From assembly GCA_027026055.1 (NCBI GenBank), contig JALVPA010000131.1, positions 1 through 12,160 of the forward strand: a DNA stretch of 12,160 bases. Reading direction: 5' to 3'. The stretch is from Campylobacteraceae bacterium (lineage in GTDB: Bacteria; Campylobacterota; Campylobacteria; Campylobacterales; Sulfurovaceae). Below, piece after piece: positions 1 to 6,959 of the stretch. A program made the position numbers and the translations under genes. Below the pieces are notes generated by a model. The model did not search any database and had not been told where the DNA came from. It saw only the letters and a list, made by a program, of their open reading frames with translations. Within the stretch, counting starts at the first letter, position 1. Every line of letters begins with the position of its first letter.

Positions 1-30
1 CAATCTTTATCCCTCTTCTTACAAAACCCT

Positions 31-59
31 TTTCGATTTTGATACAATTGTGCTACAAT
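31..59 (+). promoter_or_regulatory. Putative sigma70-type promoter for topA
   Basis: An extended -10 element TGCTACAAT lies at 51-59, and a weak -35 candidate TTTCGA at 31-36 sits 17 bases before TACAAT. A second TACAAT occurs at 43-48. Campylobacterota promoters usually depend on a strong extended -10 and T-rich DNA upstream with little -35 conservation, which fits. Transcription would start near 66, leaving a leader of about 30 bases before the topA ATG. No start site is proven. Confidence 0.45.
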
Positions 60-96
60 GCCAAAAATTTTCAACGCCAATACAAAGTAAGTGCCT

Positions 97-2298
97 ATGA
101 AAAACCTGATCATCGTCGAATCGCCGGCAAAAGCCAGAACCATCTCCAACTTTTTGGGCAAAGAGTATAAAGTCGTCGCTTCCAAAGGGCATATTCGCGA
201 CCTGCCCAAAAACAGTTTCGGTATCGTAATCGACGACGAAACGGGAGACTTCATCCCCAAATATACCATCCCAAAAGAGGCAAGCGCCACCGTCAAAGAG
301 CTCAAAAAACTCGCCAAAGAGGCCGAGACGGTCTATATCGCCACCGACGAGGATAGAGAAGGAGAGGCGATCGGGTATCATATCGCCAAAGCGATCGGCA
401 AAGCACCCGAATCGCTGCCGCGCATCGTCTTTCACGAAATTACCAAAAGCGCTATCACCCATGCGCTCGAAAATCCACGAAAAGTCGATATGCACTCGGT
501 CGATGCGCAGCAGACCAGACGTCTACTCGATCGTATCGTCGGCTACAAGCTCTCTCCGCTACTTAGCTCCAAAATCCAAAAAGGATTAAGCGCCGGGCGG
601 GTACAAAGTGCGGCGTTGAAATTGGTGGTGGATAGAGAACGCGAAATCAAAGCCTTTGTCCCCCAAGAGTATTGGAGTATCAAAGGAGTTTTCGACCAAG
701 AGGTCGAAGCCGACATCTACAGTTTCGACGGCAACAAGATCGAAAAGCTTACAATCGCCAACGAAGCGGCGGCGACCGAGATCGAAAACGCCGCAAAAGC
801 GGATAGCTTTCGTGTCGCATCGATCGAAAAGAGCGAACGCAAAAGCAAAACGCCGCCGCCTTTTATGACCTCTACGCTCCAACAAACCGCTTCGACGCAA
901 CTGGGTTTTTCGCCCAAAAAGACGATGATAATCGCCCAAAAGCTCTACGAAGGGGTTAAAACGGACAAAGGGGTGACCGGGGTAATCACCTATATGCGTA
1001 CCGACTCGCTCAATCTTGCCCAAGAGGCGGTCGAAGCGGCGCGCAAACATATCGCCGAAACGTTCGGAAACGCCTATTTGCCCGCCAAGCCCAAACGCTA
1101 CGCCAGCAAATCCAAAGGTGCGCAAGAAGCGCACGAGGCGATCCGCCCGACGATGGTGGACTTCACGCCCGAAAAGGCGGTAAAGTATCTCTCCGCGGAC
1201 GAACTCAAGCTCTACAAACTTATCTATAACCGCTTCTTAGCGTGTCAGATGACCGACGCGCGTTTCGAGTCGCAAACGATCTTTTTTGCCGGAGATCGCA
1301 CCGTATTCAAAGCGACGGGACGCAAACTACTCTTCGACGGCTTTTACCGCGTCACGGGATACAACGAAAAAGATCGTCTTTTGCCGACATTCGAAGAAGG
1401 CGCACCCGCCACGTTGCACAAAATTCTCAAAGAACAGCACCACACCGAACCGCCCGCACGTTATAACGAAGCGAGCCTTATCAAAAAGCTGGAAAGTCTC
1501 GGTATCGGACGTCCCAGCACCTACGCGCCCACCATTACCATTTTGCAACAGCGCAACTACATCGAGATAGAAAAAAAACGCATCAAACCGACCGAGATCG
1601 CCTTTACCGTCATCGAGGTGCTCGAAAAGCATTTCCCCGAAATCGTCGATAGCAACTTCACGGCGAATATGGAAGAGACGCTGGACAAGGTAGCAAGAGG
1701 CGAGGAGGATTGGCAAAAAATCCTCAAAGCGTTCTATACTCCCTTTATGCATAAAATCGAAGAGGGCAAAAAAAAGATCAAAAGCCTCAAGACCGCCGTA
1801 CCTACGGGCGAAATGTGCCCGCAATGCGGCGCCCCGCTGGTACTGCGCAAAGGACGTTACGGAGAATTTGTCTCGTGTTCGGCGTTTCCCAAATGCAAAT
1901 ATACGAAAAATGTCGACGAAAAAGAGAGCGATGCTCCCGAAACAAGCGACGAAGTGTGCGAAAAATGCGGTTCGCCGATGGTGGTCAAAAACTCCAGACG
2001 CGGTAAGTTTCTCGCGTGTAGCGCCTATCCAAAATGCAAAAACGCCAAACCGCTCAACCCGCCCAAAACCCTCGATGTGCCATGCCCGGAATGCGGCGGA
2101 ACGCTCCAGGAACGCCAAGGCAGACGCGGTACCTTTTACGGCTGTAGCAACTACCCCGAGTGCAAATTTATCGCCAACTTCGAACCGGTGAACAAAAAGT
2201 GCCCCGAGTGCGGATACCTGATGGGCATCAAGCACCTCAAATCGGGTGATGTCTATACCTGTTTCAAATGCAAACACAAAGAGAAAGCTGATGTCTAA
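97..2298 (+). CDS. topA: DNA topoisomerase I (type IA)
   Basis: Type IA topoisomerase that relaxes negatively supercoiled DNA by cutting one strand through a 5'-phosphotyrosine link; cytoplasmic, 733 residues. The N-terminal TOPRIM domain begins MKNLIIVESPAKA (Glu8) and carries the acidic triad in TDEDREGE (Asp84, Asp86). The catalytic tyrosine is Tyr299 in ITYMRTDS, equivalent to E. coli Tyr319. The C-terminus has three full four-cysteine zinc ribbons starting near residues 574, 621 and 663, and a fourth, shorter one from 702 with CPEC...CFKC. I chose ATG at 97 because the family starts at MKNLIIVE; an in-frame GTG at 91 would add only two residues and overlaps the weak Shine-Dalgarno (AAGTAAG). 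The stop overlaps the bioB start by 8 bases, so the two are probably translationally coupled; I recall topA next to bioB in C. jejuni as well. Identity is very secure. Confidence 0.98.
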   Translation: MKNLIIVESPAKARTISNFLGKEYKVVASKGHIRDLPKNSFGIVIDDETGDFIPKYTIPKEASATVKELKKLAKEAETVYIATDEDREGEAIGYHIAKAIGKAPESLPRIVFHEITKSAITHALENPRKVDMHSVDAQQTRRLLDRIVGYKLSPLLSSKIQKGLSAGRVQSAALKLVVDREREIKAFVPQEYWSIKGVFDQEVEADIYSFDGNKIEKLTIANEAAATEIENAAKADSFRVASIEKSERKSKTPPPFMTSTLQQTASTQLGFSPKKTMIIAQKLYEGVKTDKGVTGVITYMRTDSLNLAQEAVEAARKHIAETFGNAYLPAKPKRYASKSKGAQEAHEAIRPTMVDFTPEKAVKYLSADELKLYKLIYNRFLACQMTDARFESQTIFFAGDRTVFKATGRKLLFDGFYRVTGYNEKDRLLPTFEEGAPATLHKILKEQHHTEPPARYNEASLIKKLESLGIGRPSTYAPTITILQQRNYIEIEKKRIKPTEIAFTVIEVLEKHFPEIVDSNFTANMEETLDKVARGEEDWQKILKAFYTPFMHKIEEGKKKIKSLKTAVPTGEMCPQCGAPLVLRKGRYGEFVSCSAFPKCKYTKNVDEKESDAPETSDEVCEKCGSPMVVKNSRRGKFLACSAYPKCKNAKPLNPPKTLDVPCPECGGTLQERQGRRGTFYGCSNYPECKFIANFEPVNKKCPECGYLMGIKHLKSGDVYTCFKCKHKEKADV

Positions 2299-3145
2299 AC
2301 GTCCCGTATTTTTATGCGCCATCAACAATATCCTTAGCGGTACGTGTAACGAAGATTGCAAATTTTGCACCCAAAGTGTTCGCTACCACGCCGATATCGA
2401 ACGCTATACCTATAAACCCGTCTCACAAATCGTAGAAGAGGCCAAACGCGCCCATGTGCACGGCGCACTCGGCTACTGCCTCGTAACGGCGGGCAAAGGA
2501 CTGGACGACAAAAAAACCGATTATGTCGCCGAAGCGGCGCAAGCGATCAAAAAAGAGTTGCCTTCATTGACACTGATAGCGTGCAACGGCACGGCGTCGG
2601 TCGAGCAACTGCGCTATCTCAAAACGCACGGCATCGACAGCTACAATCACAATTTGGAGACAAGCGAAGCCTACTACAGCGAGATATGCACCACACACGG
2701 ATGGCAAGAGCGTTACGCCACCTGCGAAGCGGTTAAAACAGCGGGTTTGGCGCTTTGTAGCGGCGGTATCTTCGGTATGGGCGAAACAAAAGAGGACCGC
2801 GACAACCTGCTGGAGGCAATCGTATCGCTCTCACCCGAATCGGTACCGCTCAATTTTTACCATCCCAATCCTGCACTCCCCATCAAAGAGCGCACAATCA
2901 ACAAAGAAGAAGCTACGGCAATCATCCGTAAAGCCAGAGAGATGCTGGGCGAAGAACGGCTATTGATGGTAGCGGGCGGTAGAGAGCTTCTCTTCGGCGG
3001 TGCGGAAGCGGAAATGTTCGATGCGGGCGCCAACGCTATTGTCATCGGCGACTATCTCACCACTCCCGGAGCGGCACCGCATAAAGACCTGGAGATGCTA
3101 AGAAAGCTCGGCTTGGAGGTGGCCACACACTGTGATCAACACTGA
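2291..3145 (+). CDS. bioB: Biotin synthase
   Basis: Radical SAM enzyme that inserts sulfur into dethiobiotin in the last step of biotin synthesis; cytoplasmic. At 284 residues it is the short epsilonproteobacterial form, whereas E. coli BioB has about 346. The [4Fe-4S] cluster motif GTCNEDCKFC gives Cys19, Cys23 and Cys26. The second, sulfur-donating [2Fe-2S] cluster ligands are also present by alignment with E. coli Cys97/128/188 and Arg260: Cys63 (GYCLVT), Cys98 (LIACNG), Cys156 (LCSGGIFG) and Arg231 (AGGRELLF). YNHNLETS at 118-125 is the usual family motif. The ATG at 2291 follows GAGAAAG, lies inside the last codons of topA, and puts the cluster at the expected distance from the N-terminus; a longer in-frame reading back to 2246 would run inside topA and is rejected. 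No other biotin gene is in the window. Confidence 0.96.
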   Translation: MSKRPVFLCAINNILSGTCNEDCKFCTQSVRYHADIERYTYKPVSQIVEEAKRAHVHGALGYCLVTAGKGLDDKKTDYVAEAAQAIKKELPSLTLIACNGTASVEQLRYLKTHGIDSYNHNLETSEAYYSEICTTHGWQERYATCEAVKTAGLALCSGGIFGMGETKEDRDNLLEAIVSLSPESVPLNFYHPNPALPIKERTINKEEATAIIRKAREMLGEERLLMVAGGRELLFGGAEAEMFDAGANAIVIGDYLTTPGAAPHKDLEMLRKLGLEVATHCDQH

Positions 3146-4295
3146 AATCACCCTTATTCTTACACTGTCGTTACTATTGTGGATCTCTCCTTATGTCGCA
3201 AAAACCTTACGTCTTCCCGTACCCGCTACGGAAATCATGCTCGGCTCAATTGCCGCTTACTACGGTTTTATCGGAAAAAACAACGCTTTCGATATTATTG
3301 CCGAAGTGGGCTTTTTGTATTTGATGTTTTTAGCCGGTATGGAAGTGGATCTCAAACAGCTTCGCAACAGCTCCAAAGAGACGATTCGGCGCGCCATACT
3401 CTTTTTGGGGATTATGACACTTTTTTGTATCGGCACCGGTATCGCACTGCAGATGCATACGATCGTGATACTTTCGATGCCACTTATCTCCATCGGACTT
3501 TTGGCATCACTAAGCAAAACCTACGGCAAAGATGCCGTATGGCTAAAAACCGCTTTTACCGTAGGTATTTTGGGAGAGATCCTCTCCATAGCCGTTTTAA
3601 CGATATACGATGCGGCAAGTAGTGCCGAAGGTTCCGATGCATTGATTCATAAACTCCTCTACCTCGCTTTTTTCGTTTTTACGATTTTTCTTCTCTATCG
3701 GGCACTACATCTGCTTTTTTGGTGGTTTCCCGAGCTCAAACCGATCCTCGTACCCAAGTTCGATACCGCCGATCGGGATATCCGTCTCTCGATGGCGCTC
3801 TTTTTCATTATGGTCACCGTCATGCTCTACTTGGAACTGGAGTTGGCGCTTGGAGCTTTTATCGCGGGGATGGCGCTTTCTATCTTCTTTCGACAAGAGC
3901 ACAATCTTGAAGAACGGATGTCCGGGATGGGATTCGGGCTATTGATACCGATATTTTTTATCCATGTAGGAAGTTCCTTCGATCTTAACGCACTACCTAT
4001 CGAAGGAGTCGTCAGCGGAGCCTTGCTAATAACCGTCATTATGTTTGCGGGAAGATTGCTGGCGGCTTATGTTTTTCAACGCAGCGAAGGAAAACGTCAA
4101 GCGCTTTTGGTAGGTTTTTCGCTTTCGATGCCGCTGACGTTGCTTATCGCCGTAGCGACTATCGGCTATGAAACGAAACTTCTCGATATCCTCAACTACT
4201 ATCGTCTCATTTTGGCAAGTATGTTCGAAATCCTTATCGGTATGAGCGCAATCGCTTTTCTCAATCTTCGCGATCGACGGCGGCTATCGCCTTAA
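3132..4295 (+). CDS. CPA2-family cation:proton antiporter (Na+/H+ exchanger domain)
   Basis: Inner-membrane antiporter expected to exchange Na+ or K+ for protons. The 387 residues are almost entirely hydrophobic segments, about twelve helices, matching the bare Na_H_exchanger membrane domain; there is no C-terminal TrkA-N/RCK or USP domain as in KefB/KefC. Family landmarks are FLAGMEVDLKQL near residues 67-77 and LELALGAFIAGMALS in the 230s-250. In the helix where CPA2 proteins usually carry ND, DD or QD, this one reads GILGEILSIA with Glu149, so the ion-binding pair looks altered (my alignment by eye). The GTG at 3132 lies inside the end of bioB (14-base overlap), 12 bases after GGAGG at 3115-3119, a rather long spacing, but later starts would cut into the first helix. 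The substrate ion cannot be told from sequence. Confidence 0.88.
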   Translation: MINTEITLILTLSLLLWISPYVAKTLRLPVPATEIMLGSIAAYYGFIGKNNAFDIIAEVGFLYLMFLAGMEVDLKQLRNSSKETIRRAILFLGIMTLFCIGTGIALQMHTIVILSMPLISIGLLASLSKTYGKDAVWLKTAFTVGILGEILSIAVLTIYDAASSAEGSDALIHKLLYLAFFVFTIFLLYRALHLLFWWFPELKPILVPKFDTADRDIRLSMALFFIMVTVMLYLELELALGAFIAGMALSIFFRQEHNLEERMSGMGFGLLIPIFFIHVGSSFDLNALPIEGVVSGALLITVIMFAGRLLAAYVFQRSEGKRQALLVGFSLSMPLTLLIAVATIGYETKLLDILNYYRLILASMFEILIGMSAIAFLNLRDRRRLSP

Positions 4296-5136
4296 GCAGC
4301 TCTTCTTGCGCCCTTTCCGCCGCTTCCATCTGTTCTTTGGTGATATTGATGTCATACTCGTCGCTTTCGACAACGCCCATGACTTTCATGCCTCTTATTT
4401 TGAGCTCTTCCTCTTTAGCAGCGGAAGCTTGCCGTTGTAATGTCTCGGCCGTAACGCGTTTTTGCTTCAACTCCTCTATCAATACCGCCTCTTTAGACGC
4501 TGTTTCGGCTGTCGCTTTCGCCGCTGTTATCTTTTCCGCCTTTTCTTTCTTTTCGGTCGTTTTTCGCGCCTGTGACTGCGCTTGCGCTTTTTCCTCGGCT
4601 TTTCGTTGCTCCGTCAAAGCTTTCTGGCGCGCCTCTTCCGCTTTCGCTTTCTCTTCCGCCAAGCGTTTGGTCCCTTCGACCACTTCAGCCGATTGTATAT
4701 CGGGCCGAGAGATCTCTTTTTCACCCTCTTTTTTGGTTCTTGTCTGCGTATGACCCGATTTTTGCTCGTTCTTTACCGTCGTGTCGGCATTCCCCGATTC
4801 CACACTTTTTTCGGCGGCTTTTTTATTTTTGGACGGGATTGTAACGACGGTGACTTCCGGTTCTTTCGAAATCTGCGTTTGAGGTGTAACGGAAGATACT
4901 TTGCTTTCTTTTTCGGGTAATATCTCTTCCCCTTTTTCGTCGCCTTCCTCGTCGATATCGTCGAGCTCGTTGTCCACATCTTCCAGTTTTTGAGCGACTA
5001 CTTTCAACTCGCTGATCAAATCGGCTTGATCTTTTTCGACATATCTGAAGTTACGATCCAGATCGAAAGGATTGGCAGATGCTGCCATCGATTGCGTCCA
5101 AGCCAAACAAACGACCATCCATAGATAACGTTGCAT
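4261..5136 (-). CDS. Secreted coiled-coil protein, positional counterpart of Campylobacter CgpA
   Basis: 291 residues with a Sec signal peptide: MQRYLWMVVCLAWTQ hydrophobic core, then AASA before NPF, predicting cleavage after Ala21. The mature protein starts with an NPF-containing segment and an acidic helical stretch (about 29-71), continues through a low-complexity Ser/Thr/Lys/Glu region (72-150), and then has a long Ala/Lys/Glu/Gln coiled coil (about 152-250) that resembles TolA domain II in composition. The C-terminal segment holds DINIT (Asn264), which fits the bacterial D/E-X-N-X-S/T glycosylation sequon. AAGGAG before the ATG is a strong Shine-Dalgarno. It follows the FtsB-like gene by 2 bases and eno beyond that. 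In C. jejuni, as I recall, the gene in this place after recA-eno is cgpA (Cj1670c), a periplasmic glycoprotein. I see no AMIN or other enzymatic domain. Its 3' end overlaps the convergent antiporter gene by 35 bases. Function unknown; an envelope role is an inference. Confidence 0.8.
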   Translation of the reverse strand: MQRYLWMVVCLAWTQSMAASANPFDLDRNFRYVEKDQADLISELKVVAQKLEDVDNELDDIDEEGDEKGEEILPEKESKVSSVTPQTQISKEPEVTVVTIPSKNKKAAEKSVESGNADTTVKNEQKSGHTQTRTKKEGEKEISRPDIQSAEVVEGTKRLAEEKAKAEEARQKALTEQRKAEEKAQAQSQARKTTEKKEKAEKITAAKATAETASKEAVLIEELKQKRVTAETLQRQASAAKEEELKIRGMKVMGVVESDEYDINITKEQMEAAERAQEELLKAIAAVDRED

Positions 5137-5138
5137 AA

Positions 5139-5378
5139 TTACTCCTTCGCTTGTAGTTGTTTTAGTTCGAAATACTCTTTTTGAAGCTTTTGATTTTCAC
5201 GCATCAAATACGCTTTTTGTTGTGTCAGCATCCGCTTCTCCTCTCTCAAACGTTTCCAAACCGCCAGCGAGTTTTCACCGTACATCAATGTACCGATATA
5301 GATACCGAAGAGCAAAATGGCGATAGTTGTCAAAAGCAATGCTTTAAGCGACAATCCCGCCAAACCTTCTTCGCTCAC
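5139..5378 (-). CDS. FtsB/DivIC-like cell division protein
   Basis: 79-residue bitopic membrane protein: a short N-terminal tail, one membrane helix at about residues 12-31 (LLLTTIAILLFGIYIGTLMY), then a periplasmic leucine-zipper-like coiled coil from about 38 to the end, closing with LQKEYFELKQLQ. This size and layout, and the YGENSL...LxxEnxxLqkeyFELK pattern, match the septum formation initiator family (FtsB/DivIC), which forms a complex with FtsL and FtsQ at the divisome. The start is GTG, preceded by AAGGAAGG at the right distance, 17 bases after the eno stop. The next gene starts 2 bases after its stop, so eno, this gene and the coiled-coil gene look like one transcript. The N-terminal Glu-Glu-Gly tail is slightly unusual. 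Small coiled-coil membrane proteins diverge fast, so the family call rests on architecture and the short C-terminal motif. Confidence 0.78.
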   Translation of the reverse strand: MSEEGLAGLSLKALLLTTIAILLFGIYIGTLMYGENSLAVWKRLREEKRMLTQQKAYLMRENQKLQKEYFELKQLQAKE

Positions 5379-5395
5379 AAGCCTTCCTTACGATA

Positions 5396-6670
5396 CTACT
5401 TTTCAAACAAACTACCGCCCAAATACTCGAACTGTCCGAGTTCGGCCTCAATTTCGAGTAGTCTGTTGTATTTGGCGATACGATCGCTTCTTGCCGTCGA
5501 ACCCGTTTTGATCTCGCCCGTATTGAGCGCCACGGCAAAATCGGCGATAAAGGTATCTTCGCTCTCTCCCGAACGATGACTCATCACACAACGATATCCG
5601 CTACGTTGCGCCAAGCGTACCGTTTGCATCGTTTCGCTGACGGTTCCTATCTGATTGGGTTTGATCAAAATGGCATTGGCGATACCCTTTTGGATACCTT
5701 CGGCTAAAATGGAGACATTGGTGACAAACAAATCGTCGCCGACCAACTGTACTTTATCCGCCAATCTCTCCGTCAAGACTTTCCATCCGTCCCAATCGTC
5801 TTCACTCAATCCGTCTTCGATGGAAACAATGGGATACTTCGCGCACAACGCTTCGTAATACGCCACCAACTCGGCACTTTCAAGCGTTCTGTTTTCGGAT
5901 TTGAGCACATATTTGCCATCGTCGCCGACCAATTCGCTGGCGGCGACATCGAGCGCGATGGCAATCTGCTCGCCGGGCTTATATCCCGCCGCTTCGATCG
6001 CTTGCATGATGACTTGGATCGGCTCTTCGTTGGATTTGAGATTGGGCGCGAAACCGCCTTCGTCGCCTACTGCGGTACTTTCGCCCATGCCGTCGATGAT
6101 CTTTTTGAGGTGATGATAAACCTCCGCCGAAGCGCGCAACCCTTCGCTAAAACGATCGAAACCGACCGGCATGATCATGTATTCCTGAAAATCAACCGAG
6201 TTATTCGCATGCTCGCCGCCGTTGATGATGTTGAGCATCGGTACGGGCATCGTAACGGCATTGGCGCCGCCGAGATAACGATAAAGCGGCATTTTGAGAC
6301 TTTGTGCGGCAGCGCGCGCTACCGCCATCGAAACCCCCAACACCGCATTGGCGCCGAGATTGCCGTAGTTGTGCGTACCGTCAAGCTCTTTCATTGTTAC
6401 ATCGATCTCCGCTTGATTGAACGGACTGAGTCCGACCAACGCATCGTTGATGGTACCGTTAACGTTTTCGCACGCTTTGAGCACCCCTTTGCCCATAAAG
6501 CGTTCACCGCCGTCTCGCAACTCCAATGCCTCGCGTTTTCCCGTACTCGCACCGCTGGGAACGATAGCACTCGCTACGGTCCCGTCGCTCAAGCTTACCG
6601 TCGCGCGTACCGTAGGATTTCCTCGGCTATCCAGCACCTCGTCTGCTCTCACCTCATCGATAAATATCAT
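5396..6670 (-). CDS. eno: Enolase (phosphopyruvate hydratase)
   Basis: Interconverts 2-phosphoglycerate and phosphoenolpyruvate in glycolysis and gluconeogenesis; cytoplasmic, 424 residues, normal length. The N-terminal domain starts MIFIDEVRADEVLDSRGNPT and includes the flexible loop SGASTGKREALELRD. The barrel contains the catalytic glutamate in GDEGGFAPN (Glu204), the Mg ligands in ALDVAASE, SIEDGLSEDDWDGW and VGDDLFVTN, and the catalytic lysine in ILIKPNQIGT (Lys337). The signature KPNQIGT is intact. AAAGGA precedes the ATG by about 9 bases. It follows recA on the same strand after a 289-base spacer that has its own promoter candidate, and leads directly into the FtsB-like gene. Nothing appears broken. 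Confidence 0.98.
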   Translation of the reverse strand: MIFIDEVRADEVLDSRGNPTVRATVSLSDGTVASAIVPSGASTGKREALELRDGGERFMGKGVLKACENVNGTINDALVGLSPFNQAEIDVTMKELDGTHNYGNLGANAVLGVSMAVARAAAQSLKMPLYRYLGGANAVTMPVPMLNIINGGEHANNSVDFQEYMIMPVGFDRFSEGLRASAEVYHHLKKIIDGMGESTAVGDEGGFAPNLKSNEEPIQVIMQAIEAAGYKPGEQIAIALDVAASELVGDDGKYVLKSENRTLESAELVAYYEALCAKYPIVSIEDGLSEDDWDGWKVLTERLADKVQLVGDDLFVTNVSILAEGIQKGIANAILIKPNQIGTVSETMQTVRLAQRSGYRCVMSHRSGESEDTFIADFAVALNTGEIKTGSTARSDRIAKYNRLLEIEAELGQFEYLGGSLFEK

Positions 6671-6938
6671 CTATGTCCGTCCTTTCGATATGATTTTACA
6701 AAATTGCATCTATTTTATCAAAAGTTACCCTATAATCGTCTAATAAACACGGAGATTATCACTTGTCTCCACACATGCCGGTACCGTTCGACGAAATAAG
6801 TACTATCATTTTAAGATACGTCTTGATTTGCGCTTGTAGAGAAGACGATTTGATCAACACAAATGAAGACTATGGGGTGGGATGGCTTGCGGGGCGCGAG
6901 GAGTGCAGCCTCTCCTATACGGCAAAATAGTGTAATTC
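6671..6938. other. recA-eno intergenic spacer with GC-rich patch
   Basis: The whole spacer between the eno start and the recA stop is 289 bases; this entry covers the part beyond the recA hairpin. No open reading frame with a Shine-Dalgarno and family resemblance was found on either strand. Besides the eno promoter, the plus strand shows TATAAT at 6731-6736 followed by a GGAGA/TCTCC hairpin (6751-6755 with 6766-6770) and the 8-base palindrome CGGTACCG at 6779-6786. From about 6871 to 6916 the DNA turns strikingly G-rich on the plus strand, ending in an AGGAG/CTCCT hairpin (6899-6903 with 6912-6916). It could encode a small RNA, but no known RNA family was recognised. Confidence 0.4.
6712..6740 (-). 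promoter_or_regulatory. Putative promoter for the eno operon
   Basis: On the minus strand an extended -10 TGATAAAAT is read from 6720 to 6712, about 42 bases before the eno ATG, leaving a leader of roughly 35 bases. The hexamer 17 bases further upstream (GACGAT, 6740-6735) is a poor -35, which is normal for Campylobacterota. The distance from recA and the hairpin after recA suggest eno can be transcribed separately. Confidence 0.4.
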
Positions 6939-6953
6939 GCCGATTGTATCGGC
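6939..6953 (-). terminator. Hairpin just after recA, possible weak terminator
   Basis: GCCGAT-ACA-ATCGGC, a perfect six-base stem with a three-base loop, begins 6 bases after the recA stop codon in the direction of transcription. The DNA after it (GAATTACACTATTTTG) has only a short T run, so it is not a classical intrinsic terminator. It may attenuate read-through into eno or protect the recA 3' end. Confidence 0.4.
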
Positions 6954-6959
6954 AATACT

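Noticed and set aside
19..495. Minus-strand frame across the topA promoter and N-terminus
   Set aside because: Overlaps a certain gene and its promoter, with shadow-type composition.
1327..2370. Long open frame (347 codons) on the minus strand opposite topA
   Set aside because: It is an antisense shadow of topA, caused by codon bias. It is rich in Phe, Arg and Ala with no family resemblance, while the plus strand is an unmistakable topoisomerase.
4270..4290. GCGAT-N11-ATCGC as a bidirectional terminator between convergent genes
   Set aside because: Only five paired bases with a large loop, inside both coding regions and without T runs.
4337..4920. Plus-strand frames opposite the coiled-coil gene, rich in Phe and Ser
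   Set aside because: They mirror the Lys/Glu/Ala-rich coding sequence; no start signals.
6002..6799. 265-codon plus-strand frame opposite eno that continues into the spacer
   Set aside because: Mostly the complement of enolase, with no Shine-Dalgarno and no recognisable domain.
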